61,922 bases of DNA from Oscillospiraceae bacterium (GCA_015068445.1 SVKN01000004.1:1-61922), one strand, 5' to 3'; counted from the stretch's first letter, positions 33,122-40,966 are shown. Numbers and translations: made by a program. The notes: generated by a model not told the origin, from the letters alone.

Positions 33122-33361
33122 ATGCCGAAGGTTTACCTGACCGAGGCGCAGAAGCGGGACGACGATTTCCGGAAGCTGGTGGCCGTAGGGCTGGCGAGCT
33201 CCGGCGTCAGGACGCAGAAGGCGCTGAGCGAGAAGATGAACATGAAGCCGAGCACCATGAGTGCGAAGCTCAAAAAGCCGGACAACTTCCGGCGGGACGA
33301 GCTGCGGGCCCTTTGCCGGGTGCTGCGGATCGATCCGGCCGAGATGGGCCGGGTGCTGTAA
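33122..33361 (+). CDS. Small helix-turn-helix protein
   Basis: 79 residues, starting 2 bases after the previous stop. 'TQKALSEKMNMKPSTMSAKLKKPDNFRRDELRALCRVLRID' is a lambda-repressor-type HTH with the common phage wording '..P..F...EL..LC..L..'. Probably a Cro-like or early regulator acting on the operator region upstream. Confidence 0.8.
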   Translation: MPKVYLTEAQKRDDDFRKLVAVGLASSGVRTQKALSEKMNMKPSTMSAKLKKPDNFRRDELRALCRVLRIDPAEMGRVL

Positions 33362-33375
33362 AGAGGGAGGCATAT

Positions 33376-33627
33376 ATGCTTAAGTTCGAGATCAATGACA
33401 AGCACGGCGGGAGGATGGACGCCTACGGCAGCCCGCAGGACCTTGTGGAAGACATGCTGCGGGCCATCAACTGGCTGTACTGTGAGTTTGAGGACATGGA
33501 GCCTGGCTTGGGCGATTACCTGCGGGGTATCCTGGGCGCGGCTGTGGAGGACGACGAGTACCCCTGCTGGACGAACGACCAGGACCGGCAGGGCGTGCGG
33601 ATCGACCTGCCGGAGCGGGAGGACTGA
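33376..33627 (+). CDS. Hypothetical early prophage protein
   Basis: 83 residues from ATG 33376 (GGGAGG upstream; longer frames start inside the previous gene). Acidic; 'LVEDMLRAINWLYCEFEDMEPGLGDYLRGIL' is probably helical. Not recognised. Confidence 0.7.
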   Translation: MLKFEINDKHGGRMDAYGSPQDLVEDMLRAINWLYCEFEDMEPGLGDYLRGILGAAVEDDEYPCWTNDQDRQGVRIDLPERED

Positions 33628-33629
33628 GG

Positions 33630-33953
33630 ATGCGCAACCATGTTTGCCTGTGCCGGAAGGCGCTGGGCTGGAGCCAGGAGACGCTGGGACAGCTGGCGGG
33701 CGTGTCGAAGTATTACATCGGCCAGATCGAGCGCGGGATATCCAGACCGTCTTATGATACGGCGGACGAGCTGAGCGACCTGCTGATGGTGCCCATGGAG
33801 GTGCTTTTCCCGACGGGGGAGCCGATCCATCCGAACGTAGAGGAGGCGCTGGTGATGGCGTTCCTGGCCGAGGGCCTGCGGGCCCGGCTGAGCCCGGAGC
33901 ACCAGCGGGAGCTGAAGCGGCTGTATGCCGATATCCGGGGGAAGAAGCTATGA
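33630..33953 (+). CDS. XRE-family regulator
   Basis: 107 residues. HTH 'LCRKALGWSQETLGQLAGVSKYYIGQIERGISRPSYDTADELSDLLMV' followed by 'EVLFPTGEPIHPNVEEALV' and a helical end. A second phage regulator. The next gene overlaps by 4 bases. Confidence 0.88.
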   Translation: MRNHVCLCRKALGWSQETLGQLAGVSKYYIGQIERGISRPSYDTADELSDLLMVPMEVLFPTGEPIHPNVEEALVMAFLAEGLRARLSPEHQRELKRLYADIRGKKL

Positions 33954-34429
33954 GGAAGAAGCCGAGCCCCAAGGAGTGCAAGGTGTGCGAGTGGCGGGTG
34001 CGGCGGTCTACCCACGGCGGCGATCCGCTGTGCAATCTGCTGGCGCGGACGGGCATCTGCCGGGTAAAGGAGCCGGAGCTGGTGGACGAGAACGGCGGCT
34101 GCAGGTGGTTCCGGCGTGACCTGACAATGGACGGCGGTGCCAAGGCGCCGGGGCGCCGGCGGTCCGTGCCGGTGGCGCAGATCGACCGGGAGGGCGAGGT
34201 CATGACGATCTATCCCTCGGCGCCGGAAGCGGCCAAGGCGACGGGCCTGAGCCTGATCACGGTGTACAATGCCGTGCACTGGCAAAAGCGCGAGGCGGCG
34301 GGGGACGTTTTCTCCGGCCGGCCGGGGCGGAAGGGCTTTACCTTCCGCTACATCAACGATGCGACGATCAAGGAGGCGTTGACGAGATATGACAAAGGAC
34401 GTAACGACAGCCGTCTGCAGACGGTGTAA
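33950..34429 (+). CDS. Cysteine-rich early protein with NUMOD-like C-terminus
   Basis: 159 residues. N-terminal half has Cys in 'CKVCEWR', 'CNLLARTGIC' and 'CRWF', suggesting a metal site. The C-terminal half ('YPSAPEAAKATGLSLITVYNAVHWQKREAAGDVF...FTFRYI') resembles NUMOD1-type DNA-contact modules of homing endonucleases, but no nuclease motif is present. Role unknown. Overlaps its neighbours. Confidence 0.7.
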   Translation: MRKKPSPKECKVCEWRVRRSTHGGDPLCNLLARTGICRVKEPELVDENGGCRWFRRDLTMDGGAKAPGRRRSVPVAQIDREGEVMTIYPSAPEAAKATGLSLITVYNAVHWQKREAAGDVFSGRPGRKGFTFRYINDATIKEALTRYDKGRNDSRLQTV

Positions 34430-34742
34430 GCGGCGCTGGAACATCAGCAGGCTGCGCAAGGTGCCGCTGAGCGGCTATATCTGCCCGGAGTGCGCCGACG
34501 CCGAGCGCCGGCAGCAGCAGGCGCTGGAGCGCCGGACGGCGAAGAAGATCGCCGTGGCCTGCGCCATGGCTTTTGTGGCCGTGCTGCTGACCATGTGGGC
34601 GCGGGCGCAGGCTGTGGCGTGGCGCGGCAATACGGCATGGGGCGGCGAGGCGCTGGTGCCGGTGTATGTGATCGCGGCGTGGCCGGTGTGGAGGACGTTG
34701 AGGGACTGGGCGAGATCATGCCGCGAAGACTTACACATCTGA
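34389..34742 (+). CDS. Zinc-ribbon membrane protein
   Basis: 117 residues. 'CRRCKRRWN' and 'CPECADAE' form a probable zinc ribbon in the first 35 residues; two hydrophobic helices follow ('[18 protein letters not shown]', '[13 protein letters not shown]'). Not recognised. It overlaps the previous gene by 41 bases and the methyltransferase start by 25. Confidence 0.6.
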   Translation: MTKDVTTAVCRRCKRRWNISRLRKVPLSGYICPECADAERRQQQALERRTAKKIAVACAMAFVAVLLTMWARAQAVAWRGNTAWGGEALVPVYVIAAWPVWRTLRDWARSCREDLHI

Positions 34743-35518
34743 GCCTTTTCTCCGGGATCGGGGGCCTTGATCTCGCCGCTGAGATGGCCGGGTTTGAGAC
34801 AGTCGGACAGTGTGAGTGGGCAGACTTCCCGACAAAAGTGCTGGAGAAGCACTGGCCGGACGTGCCGCGATGGCGCGATATAAGGACATTGACAGGAGAC
34901 AACTTCTATGAGCGCACAGGACTACGAACAGTTGACGTTATTTCAGGAGGTTTCCCCTGTCAGCCGTTCTCCCTCGCCGGGAAGCAGCGAGGCAAGGAAG
35001 ATGACCGTTACCTCTGGCCTGAGATGCTTAGAGTTATCCGGGAGCTGCGGCCCGCTTGGGTGCTTGGCGAGAATGTGCCTGGGATCGTCAATCTGGCACT
35101 CGACACGGTGTTGGCTGACATGGAAAACGAGGGCTACGCCGTCCAAGCGTTCCTTGTACCGGCTTGCGGTGTCGACGCCCCGCACAGACGGGAGCGATGC
35201 TTTATTCTGGCCAACGCCGTCAACAGGGGCGGCGCTCTGCGGCGGGACGGGCAACTGGAAGACGCTGAAAGCGATGGAGCGCAGGGGCCTGATAACAGAG
35301 GCCGAGCGGAAGGAGCTGTCCAAGGGCAACGGCGGCAAGACGAATCCGGCCCTGCTGGAGTGGTTGATGGGCTACGAGCAGGCGTTCACGCAACTGATCC
35401 CGACGCCGAGAGCAGCGGCCAGCCATGGGGGTTCGCTCGGAGCGTTCTATTCACAGACTGTTCATGTAGAGAGAGAGAGAGAGAGAGAGGCAGGGCGGAC
35501 GGTACCGCCACCGCTTAG
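34718..35518 (+). CDS. DNA cytosine-5 methyltransferase, frame broken at an (AG)11 repeat
   Basis: As sequenced the frame gives 266 residues and ends in a nonsense tail. Motif I '[13 protein letters not shown]' (8-20), motif IV 'GGFPCQPFS' with catalytic Cys81, motif VI 'GENVPG' (118-122) and motif VIII 'HRRERCF' are intact. Motif X ('[17 protein letters not shown]') is not in this frame; it lies in the next frame (about 35610-35670). The switch point matches the AG repeat at 35468-35489. Two more bases there would give a complete 329-residue enzyme ending at 35705. So the gene is either phase-variable and OFF, or frameshifted by error. Confidence 0.85.
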   Translation: MPRRLTHLSLFSGIGGLDLAAEMAGFETVGQCEWADFPTKVLEKHWPDVPRWRDIRTLTGDNFYERTGLRTVDVISGGFPCQPFSLAGKQRGKEDDRYLWPEMLRVIRELRPAWVLGENVPGIVNLALDTVLADMENEGYAVQAFLVPACGVDAPHRRERCFILANAVNRGGALRRDGQLEDAESDGAQGPDNRGRAEGAVQGQRRQDESGPAGVVDGLRAGVHATDPDAESSGQPWGFARSVLFTDCSCRERERERGRADGTATA

Positions 35519-35705
35519 AGGAGCTGGTGGAAGTCACTCCGCTTGGGATAATTGGCCGTCTGAACCCGACGTGGATCGAGTGGTTGATGGGATACCCGAC
35601 AGGGTGGACAGAGTTAGAGCGTTAGGCAATGCGGTGGTGCCGCAGCAGGCGTATCCGTTTTTTACCTGGATCGCCGAGATACTGACTGAGGAGGACGACA
35701 GATGA
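34908..35705 (+). CDS. Gene overlapping the methyltransferase in another frame (chimeric as sequenced)
   Basis: 265 residues as read, ATG 34908 with GGAGA upstream. Residues 1-190 ('[14 protein letters not shown]', '[25 protein letters not shown]', 'LWPTPSTG'-like, '[22 protein letters not shown]') match a protein that many phage cytosine methylase genes carry in the shifted frame. After the AG repeat this frame instead reads the methylase C-terminus. With two more bases in the repeat, it would continue as '[18 protein letters not shown]', '[19 protein letters not shown]' and stop at 35625, a 239-residue protein. Function unknown. Confidence 0.6.
   Translation: MSAQDYEQLTLFQEVSPVSRSPSPGSSEARKMTVTSGLRCLELSGSCGPLGCLARMCLGSSIWHSTRCWLTWKTRATPSKRSLYRLAVSTPRTDGSDALFWPTPSTGAALCGGTGNWKTLKAMERRGLITEAERKELSKGNGGKTNPALLEWLMGYEQAFTQLIPTPRAAASHGGSLGAFYSQTVHVEREREREAGRTVPPPLRGAGGSHSAWDNWPSEPDVDRVVDGIPDRVDRVRALGNAVVPQQAYPFFTWIAEILTEEDDR
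35468..35489 (+). repeat. (AG)11 dinucleotide repeat in coding sequence
   Basis: Eleven AG units, encoding alternating Arg-Glu in two frames. Gain of one unit or loss of two would restore both overlapping genes; see findings. Confidence 0.97.
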
Positions 35706-35830
35706 TCTACACGACGATCCTCGGCGCGGACTATTACGACGCCGAGCGGGACTGGCTGACCCCGCCGAGGGAGCGGGACGAGGAGGAAGAGTACGTGCCA
35801 AACCACGACGATGCGGAGGGGCCAAGATGA
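35702..35830 (+). CDS. Small acidic prophage protein
   Basis: 42 residues; ATG overlaps the preceding stop (ATGA). '[37 protein letters not shown]' is acidic. Ends overlapping the next start (ATGA). Coupled position on both sides supports it; not recognised. Confidence 0.5.
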   Translation: MIYTTILGADYYDAERDWLTPPRERDEEEEYVPNHDDAEGPR

Positions 35831-36318
35831 GCAACAAGCAGGCAAGCATTATGATGAGCATCCGACCGACATGGTGCGCGGCGATTGCGGACGGGCGGAA
35901 ACACGTGGAGGTCAGACGCACATGCCCCAACCGTGTTGTGCTGCCGGTCAAGGTGCTGGTCTATTGAACCAAGGCGACAACCCCGGACGAGGAGCTGCGG
36001 CGCACTTATGGTGACCACGGTGTCCTAAACGGCAAGGTGATCGGCGAGTTTATCTGCGACGAGATCAAGCAGTATTGGCCGGAGACGCCGGACTTTGACG
36101 AGCTGGCGCGGGAGAGCCTCGTGCCACTATCTGATCTGTACGCATATATCGGTCCGAGGAGCCTGCTGCACGGGTGGCACATCAAGGACTTTAAGCTGTA
36201 CGATACGCCGCATCCACTGTCTGATTACACGGTGGACGGCGTGACGAGGATTGAGCGTGCACCGCAGAGTTGGTGCTATGTGAGACGCAAGGAGGACAAA
36301 AATGAAGATCATGACTGA
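35827..36318 (+). pseudogene. ASCH-like domain protein interrupted by in-frame TGA
   Basis: A continuous 163-codon frame except for TGA at 35965-35967 (codon 47). Before it: 'ASIMMSIRPTWCAAIADGRKHVEVRRTCP', the ASCH/EVE-like RNA-binding pattern; after it 'TKATTPDEEL' and 'GVLNGKVIGEFICDEIKQYW'. In this family the residue at the stop is commonly Cys ('Y-C-T-K'), so a single change from TGC or TGT explains it. The part from 36037 could still be made from an internal GTG. Pseudogene or sequencing error. Confidence 0.7.
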
Positions 36319-36508
36319 CAAGCAGTTTCGGGAAGAAATGGAGAAGGCGATGTGGGAGCGTGACCGTTTCCGCGACATAGGCGAACGGTGCGACCGGTTG
36401 GAGAAACGGATGTGGGAGATGGAGGACAGGTTGCGCCGGTTGGAGAATGTCGGCGCTACCCCTGTCAATGACTGTGCGCTCAAGATGGAGACGACCCGGA
36501 ATGGCTGA
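36302..36508 (+). CDS. Coiled-coil early protein
   Basis: 68 residues, overlapping the end of the ASCH-like frame by 17 bases. Residues 5-50 are a charged coiled coil ('FREEMEKAMWERDRFRDIGERCDRLEKRMWEMEDRLRRLE' in outline). Role unknown. Confidence 0.65.
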   Translation: MKIMTDKQFREEMEKAMWERDRFRDIGERCDRLEKRMWEMEDRLRRLENVGATPVNDCALKMETTRNG

Positions 36509-36824
36509 TAGGATGAATAGATATGAGGCATTTATCATCGCTCTGCGTGAGTATGCGAAGGATCGTCGCCGCAGTCGTTTGACACAAAGCCTTCTTGGAC
36601 AGGCCGCAGACTATATCCAAGCATTGTTTGAGGGAAGAGTGGTTCGAGGGCGTTGGATAGTAGATCGGGGCAGAGAGCACACGCAGGCGGTCTGCTCGGA
36701 ATGTGGGGCTTCTTATTATTACTTCAACAAGGGGCAATATCAGATTGACAAAAGCAACTTCTGCCCCAACTGCGGCGCGGACATGAGGCCGGAGGAGCAT
36801 GATGAGGCTGCTGACGAGGCGTAA
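36501..36824 (+). CDS. Zinc-ribbon early protein
   Basis: 107 residues from ATG 36501 (overlapping the previous stop); ATG 36513 is an alternative. The C-terminal half has 'AVCSECGASYYYFNKG' and 'NFCPNCGADMRPEE', a zinc ribbon common in small phage proteins. Role unknown. Confidence 0.75.
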   Translation: MADRMNRYEAFIIALREYAKDRRRSRLTQSLLGQAADYIQALFEGRVVRGRWIVDRGREHTQAVCSECGASYYYFNKGQYQIDKSNFCPNCGADMRPEEHDEAADEA

Positions 36825-37050
36825 GCAGATCGCGGTGGGCAAGCGCCTGGCGGCGATCTATTACATCGCCATATACGGCTTCGGGCACGACGTCCGGGGC
36901 GATATGGACAGCATCGGCAAGATCGTGGAGCACATCCACGACATTGCGATGATCACAGGCGGTGAGCGCATGGCGCGGATCGAGGTGCCCGCGCTGGTGT
37001 ATCAGCTGAGGCAGATGACAGACAAGGAGGAGGACGAGCATGATCAATGA
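36802..37050 (+). CDS. Small early prophage protein
   Basis: 82 residues from ATG 36802, which is 6 bases after GGAGGA; ATG 36799 is too close. Helical: 'GKRLAAIYYIAIYGFGHDVRGDMDSIGKIVEHIHDIAMITGG'. Not recognised. Overlaps yqaJ by 11 bases. Confidence 0.7.
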   Translation: MRLLTRRKQIAVGKRLAAIYYIAIYGFGHDVRGDMDSIGKIVEHIHDIAMITGGERMARIEVPALVYQLRQMTDKEEDEHDQ

Positions 37051-37966
37051 GATCGGATACGGCAGCCACGAGGAGTGGCTGGAGATCCGCCGGGGATACA
37101 TCGGCGGATCGGAGGCCGGCGCGGTGCTGGGCCTCGACGAGTACAAAAGCCCGCTGACGCTGTGGGCCGAAAAGACCGGGCGCGTGCCGCCGTTTGCGGG
37201 CAACCTGACCACGACGGTGGGCTCGTACCTGGAGGAGCTGGTGGCCAAGCTGTGGTGCGACGAGACCGGGAAAAAGGTGCGGCGGAAGAACAGGGTGCTG
37301 GTCAACGACGCGTACCCCTTCGCCTGCGCGGACGTGGACCGTCTGGTCGTGGGCGAGAAGGCGCTGCTGGAGATCAAGACGACCAACAGCCTGCCCGTGA
37401 TGAAGCGGGTCCGCGGCGGAGATTACCCTGAGAAGTGGTACTGCCAGATGGTGCATTACCTGGCCGTGACAGGGCTGGAGCGGGCGTATCTGGCGGTGCT
37501 GGTCAACTGCCGGGAGCTGCTGACCTTTACGCTGGAGCGCGACGAGGGCGAGATCGCGGCGCTGATGCAGGCGGAGGAGGAGTTCTGGGCGATGGTCCGG
37601 GAGGACCGGGAGCCGGCGCCGGACGGCACGAGCAGCAGCAGCGAGACCATCAGCACGCTGTTCCCGGGCGGCGAGACCGGCACGGTGGATCTGATGGGCC
37701 ATGAGAGCAGCCTGCGGCGCTATGCCCAGATCAAGGGCGAGATCAAGGCGCTGGATCAGGAGCTGACCGAGATCGAGAACCGGATCAAGGTGGACATCGG
37801 CAACTGCGAGGGCGGCCAGACCGAGGGCTTTAAGGTCCTCTGGAAGCCCCAGGAGCGCAGGACGCTGGACGCGAAGCGGCTGGCGGCTGAGCATCCGGAG
37901 CTCGACATGGCGCCCTATTACAAGGTGACAGTATCCCGTCCCTTCAAGGTGACGGCCACGAATTAA
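37040..37966 (+). CDS. YqaJ-family viral recombinase exonuclease
   Basis: 308 residues. Lambda-exonuclease fold: 'IRRGYIGGSEAGAVLGLDEYKSPLTLWAEKTG' (YqaJ signature), metal-binding Asp in 'FACADVDRLVV' and 'ALLEIKTT' (ExK), then 'YCQMVHYLAVTG'. A C-terminal coiled coil ('AQIKGEIKALDQELTEIENRIKV') precedes 'VTVSRPFKVT'. It resects double-stranded ends for the RecT annealase encoded next. Confidence 0.94.
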   Translation: MINEIGYGSHEEWLEIRRGYIGGSEAGAVLGLDEYKSPLTLWAEKTGRVPPFAGNLTTTVGSYLEELVAKLWCDETGKKVRRKNRVLVNDAYPFACADVDRLVVGEKALLEIKTTNSLPVMKRVRGGDYPEKWYCQMVHYLAVTGLERAYLAVLVNCRELLTFTLERDEGEIAALMQAEEEFWAMVREDREPAPDGTSSSSETISTLFPGGETGTVDLMGHESSLRRYAQIKGEIKALDQELTEIENRIKVDIGNCEGGQTEGFKVLWKPQERRTLDAKRLAAEHPELDMAPYYKVTVSRPFKVTATN

Positions 37967-37979
37967 GGAGGACAAGATC

Positions 37980-38810
37980 ATGGCAATGGAGAACGCGATC
38001 CAGAAGGCCCAGGAGGCCAAGCTGGCGGAGAAGAAGGCGCCGACCATGGCGCAGTACATCAAGAGGATGGAGGGCGAGATCGCCAAGGCGCTGCCCAGCG
38101 TGCTGACGCCCGAGCGCTTTACGCGGATCACGCTGAGCGCGCTGAGCGCGAACCCGCAGCTGCAGAAGACGACGCCGCAGAGCTTTCTGGGCGCGATGAT
38201 GACGGCGGCGCAGCTGGGCGTGGAGCCCAACACGCCGCTGGGGCAGGCGTACCTGATCCCCTACCGCAACAAGGGCGTGCTGGAGTGCCAGTTCCAACTG
38301 GGCTACAAGGGCCTGCTGGACCTGGCGTACCGCTCCGGCGAGATCAGCATCATCCAGGCGCACACGGTGCGCGAGAACGACGAGTTTGAGTACGAGCTGG
38401 GGCTGGAGCCCAAGCTGACGCACAAGCCGGCCACGGGCGACCGAGGCGCGCCCATCGCCTTTTACGCGATGTACCGCAAAAAGGACGGGGGCTACGGCTT
38501 TGAGGTGATGAGCATCGACGACGTGCGTGCCCATGCCAAGCGCTACAGCAAGGCGTACAGCAGCGGACCGTGGCAGACCAACTTTGAGGAGATGGCGAAA
38601 AAGACCGTGCTCAAGCGCGTGCTCAAGTACGCGCCGCTCAAGAGCGATTTTGTCCGCGGACTGAGCCAGGACGAGACGGTCAAGACCGAGCTGGCCGCGG
38701 ACATGTACGAGGTGGAGGACCAGACGGACTGGCAGCAGGAGAGCGACTACGAGGTCGATCCCGCGACCGGCGAGGTTAAGATCGAGACGGAGGACAGGGA
38801 CAATGCTTAA
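37980..38810 (+). CDS. recT: RecT single-strand annealing protein
   Basis: 276 residues. 'MAQYIKRMEGEIAKALPSVLTPERFTRITLSALSANPQL' and 'LGAMMTAAQLGVEPNTPLGQAYLIPYRN' are RecT signatures, with 'FQLGYKGLLDLAYRSGEI'. It anneals single strands made by YqaJ. AAGGAGG before the ATG. Overlaps ssb by 8 bases. Confidence 0.96.
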   Translation: MAMENAIQKAQEAKLAEKKAPTMAQYIKRMEGEIAKALPSVLTPERFTRITLSALSANPQLQKTTPQSFLGAMMTAAQLGVEPNTPLGQAYLIPYRNKGVLECQFQLGYKGLLDLAYRSGEISIIQAHTVRENDEFEYELGLEPKLTHKPATGDRGAPIAFYAMYRKKDGGYGFEVMSIDDVRAHAKRYSKAYSSGPWQTNFEEMAKKTVLKRVLKYAPLKSDFVRGLSQDETVKTELAADMYEVEDQTDWQQESDYEVDPATGEVKIETEDRDNA

Positions 38811-39261
38811 CCTGGTCGCGCTGACCGGGCGCTTCGGCGCGGACCCGGAGATCAGATCGACCCAGAGCGGGACGAGCGTATGCTCGTTCCGCCTTGCCGT
38901 CGACAGGAGCTACGTGACCAAGGACCAGCAGAGGGAGACCGACTGGATCTCCTGCGTGGCGTGGCGCGGGACCGCGGATTTTATCGGCAAGTATTTCCGC
39001 AAGGGCGACATGATCGCGGTGCAGGGCCGGCTGCAGGCGAGGGAGTACGACGACAAGGACGGCAACCGGCGCTACGTGACCGAGGTGGTGGTCAGCGAGG
39101 TCAACTTCTGCGGCGGCAAGCGCGCTGAGACGGCCCAGGAGCCGCAGAAAAAGACGCTGGCATCCGCTGTGCCTCCGCTGCCTCCCGTGCCCGCTGTGGA
39201 GCCCTGGGACGGCTTTGAGGAGCTGACGTTTGACGACTTTGACGGTTTGCCGCCGGTGTAA
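38803..39261 (+). CDS. ssb: Single-stranded DNA-binding protein
   Basis: 152 residues. OB-fold 'MLNLVALTGRFGADPEIRST' and 'FRLAVDRSYVTKDQQRETDWISCVAWRGTADFIGKYFRKGDMIAVQGRLQ' in outline, then a Pro-rich linker. The tail 'DGFEELTFDDFDGLPPV' is acidic but lacks the usual DD(I/L)PF tip. Confidence 0.95.
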   Translation: MLNLVALTGRFGADPEIRSTQSGTSVCSFRLAVDRSYVTKDQQRETDWISCVAWRGTADFIGKYFRKGDMIAVQGRLQAREYDDKDGNRRYVTEVVVSEVNFCGGKRAETAQEPQKKTLASAVPPLPPVPAVEPWDGFEELTFDDFDGLPPV

Positions 39262-39274
39262 GGAGGGATGACCA

Positions 39275-40303
39275 ATGATCCCATGGGTGCAGGTATACAG
39301 CAATCTGCCGCAGCATCCCAAGATCGGACGCCTGGCCGACGAGCTGGGCCAGAGCAAGGACGTGGAGCAGGAGACGGTGGCTGTTGGCATCGTGGTGAGC
39401 CTGTGGACATGGGCGATACAAAACGCCTACACGGGCGATCTGAGCGGCGTGAGCGACCGTGCCATCGCCAGGGCCTGCGGTTGGCGCAAGGACGCCGGCA
39501 AGCTCGTGACGGCGCTGATCTCCGCCGGGTGGCTGGACGAGGACCGTCACATCCACGACTGGGAGGAGTACAGCGTACTGCTGCTGGCGCAGGAGGACAA
39601 CCGGCGCGAGAAAACGGCGGAGCGCGTGAGACGTTACCGTAACAGGCAGCGCATCGTTACAGATGACGAGGCGTACTCTGACGACAGCGTTACAGGTAAC
39701 GCAGATGATACGGAGTGTAACGCGTTACAGACACGTTACGGTAACGTTACTGATACGCCGTGTAACGCTCCTACCATACCTAACCATACCATACCTAACC
39801 TAACCAAACCAAAAGAAATAGTGAGTGGTGGTGGTGACGCGCGCGCGCGCGAGGACGATCCGCTGAAAAATGTTGACAAGGGCAACAAGGGGGCCAGGAG
39901 CAGGGACGAGGCCAAGGAGGAGATTCTGGCCAAGCTCCGCAGCGGCGACCCCAAGCGGGACGACCTGGTGCGGCGTATCCAGCTGGGCGACTGGGACGAT
40001 GCGCCCGAGGCGTTACGGACCGAGATCACGCAGATCACGGCGGACGCCTTCCGGGCGTACTGTGGGCGGGCGCCCACGGACATGGACAGAGCTGCCGTGC
40101 TGCGCTTTGTGACCGAGGACGGCAGAGTGGACAGCGACCGCAGGGATCTGATGCTCTACGCCCTGGAGGCGGCCAACAAGGCCGGCAAGCCCGGACAGTG
40201 GGCGTATATCAACGGCGTGCTGGGCAAGCTGATCGCCCGCGGCGTGAGGACACTGGAGCAGGCGCAGGACTATGACGATTTCCCGTGGGCGCGGGAGCAG
40301 TAG
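39275..40303 (+). CDS. Phage replication initiator / replisome organizer
   Basis: 342 residues. The N-terminal winged-helix part ('IPWVQVYSNLPQHPKIGRLADELG', 'ALISAGWLDEDRHIHDW') is typical of phage replisome organizers. The middle (about 120-185) is low-complexity because the DNA there carries origin-like repeats. The C-terminal part ('AYINGVLGKLIARGVRTLEQAQDYD') recalls DnaD/helicase-loader domains. It most likely binds the iterons inside its own gene and loads the helicase. Confidence 0.85.
   Translation: MIPWVQVYSNLPQHPKIGRLADELGQSKDVEQETVAVGIVVSLWTWAIQNAYTGDLSGVSDRAIARACGWRKDAGKLVTALISAGWLDEDRHIHDWEEYSVLLLAQEDNRREKTAERVRRYRNRQRIVTDDEAYSDDSVTGNADDTECNALQTRYGNVTDTPCNAPTIPNHTIPNLTKPKEIVSGGGDARAREDDPLKNVDKGNKGARSRDEAKEEILAKLRSGDPKRDDLVRRIQLGDWDDAPEALRTEITQITADAFRAYCGRAPTDMDRAAVLRFVTEDGRVDSDRRDLMLYALEAANKAGKPGQWAYINGVLGKLIARGVRTLEQAQDYDDFPWAREQ
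39633..39766. repeat. Iteron array, putative phage replication origin
   Basis: Eleven copies of GTTAC or its complement GTAAC in 134 bases, many as palindromes: GTTAC-C-GTAAC (39633), GTTAC-AG-GTAAC (39689), GTAAC-GC-GTTAC (39717), GTTAC-G-GTAAC-GTTAC (39735). An A/C-rich stretch (39770-39820) follows and could be the unwinding element. Confidence 0.75.
39838..39851. repeat. (CG)7 repeat in the replication gene
   Basis: Seven CG units encoding alternating Ala-Arg, next to a run of TACC/TAACC repeats at 39772-39810. Unit changes would shift the frame of the initiator. Confidence 0.9.
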
Positions 40304-40312
40304 GTGACGGCG

Positions 40313-40651
40313 ATGCCGGAGCATTACTACCACAAGACGTGGTCGTGCCCGTTTTACCGGGGCGATGACCGCGAGGTGATCCGCTGCGAGGGCGGGAGGC
40401 TGGTCTTCCCGAGCCCCAGCGGCCTGCACCGGTACGCGCGGTGCTACTGCGCCAGCGTCAAGGGCTGGCAGCGGTGCAGCATCGCACAGGAGATCATGAC
40501 ACAGTATGAGCAGGAGGAGAGACATGGGGATCGATATTGCAAGGCTGGGCAAGGGAGCCCAGCAGCAGATCGAGCGCAAGCTGGGCAGGCAGAGGCCAAG
40601 GGAGAGCAAGTACAAGGCCGAGAGGACGACGATCACCACGAGCAGTGGTGA
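40313..40651 (+). CDS. Cysteine-containing early protein
   Basis: 112 residues from ATG 40313. Residues 1-60 ('YYHKTWSCPFYRGDDREVIRCEGG', 'RYARCYCASVKGWQRCSIAQ') have a Cys pattern seen in small phage proteins. The last 43 residues overlap the next gene in another frame and look non-native, so the true protein may end early or the tail is tolerated. Role unknown. Confidence 0.6.
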   Translation: MPEHYYHKTWSCPFYRGDDREVIRCEGGRLVFPSPSGLHRYARCYCASVKGWQRCSIAQEIMTQYEQEERHGDRYCKAGQGSPAADRAQAGQAEAKGEQVQGREDDDHHEQW

Positions 40652-40964
40652 GCGCGTGACCTTTGCCTCCCAGCGGGAGGCGCGCAGGTACCGGGAGCTG
40701 GAGACCCTTTGGCGCGCCGGCGAGATCACGCAGCTCAAGTGCCAGGTGCCATTTGAGCTGGTGCCGGCGCAGACAAACGGCGACGGCAAGCGGGAGCGGC
40801 CCGTCAGATACATCGCAGATTTTACGTACCGCGACCGTGAGGGCCGTTTTGTGGTCGAGGATACAAAGGGATACCGTGACACCAAAAGCCCCGTCTACCA
40901 GCTGTTTACGGTCAAGCGCAAGCTGATGCTGGAGCGGTACGGGATCACCGTGAGGGAGGTGTGA
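40524..40964 (+). CDS. DUF1064 nuclease-like protein
   Basis: 146 residues from ATG 40524 (AGGAGGA at 40512). 'VTFASQREARRYRELETLWRAGEI' then 'YIADFTYRDREGRFVVEDTKGYRD' (D...E.K) is the PD-(D/E)XK pattern of DUF1064, a phage endonuclease/resolvase-like family. Sits between replication and methylase genes. Confidence 0.88.
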   Translation: MGIDIARLGKGAQQQIERKLGRQRPRESKYKAERTTITTSSGERVTFASQREARRYRELETLWRAGEITQLKCQVPFELVPAQTNGDGKRERPVRYIADFTYRDREGRFVVEDTKGYRDTKSPVYQLFTVKRKLMLERYGITVREV

Positions 40965-40966
40965 GG

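Noticed and set aside
35965..35967. Selenocysteine at the TGA of the ASCH-like gene
   Set aside because: No clear insertion hairpin follows the TGA and nearby genes contain other likely lesions; a point mutation is simpler.
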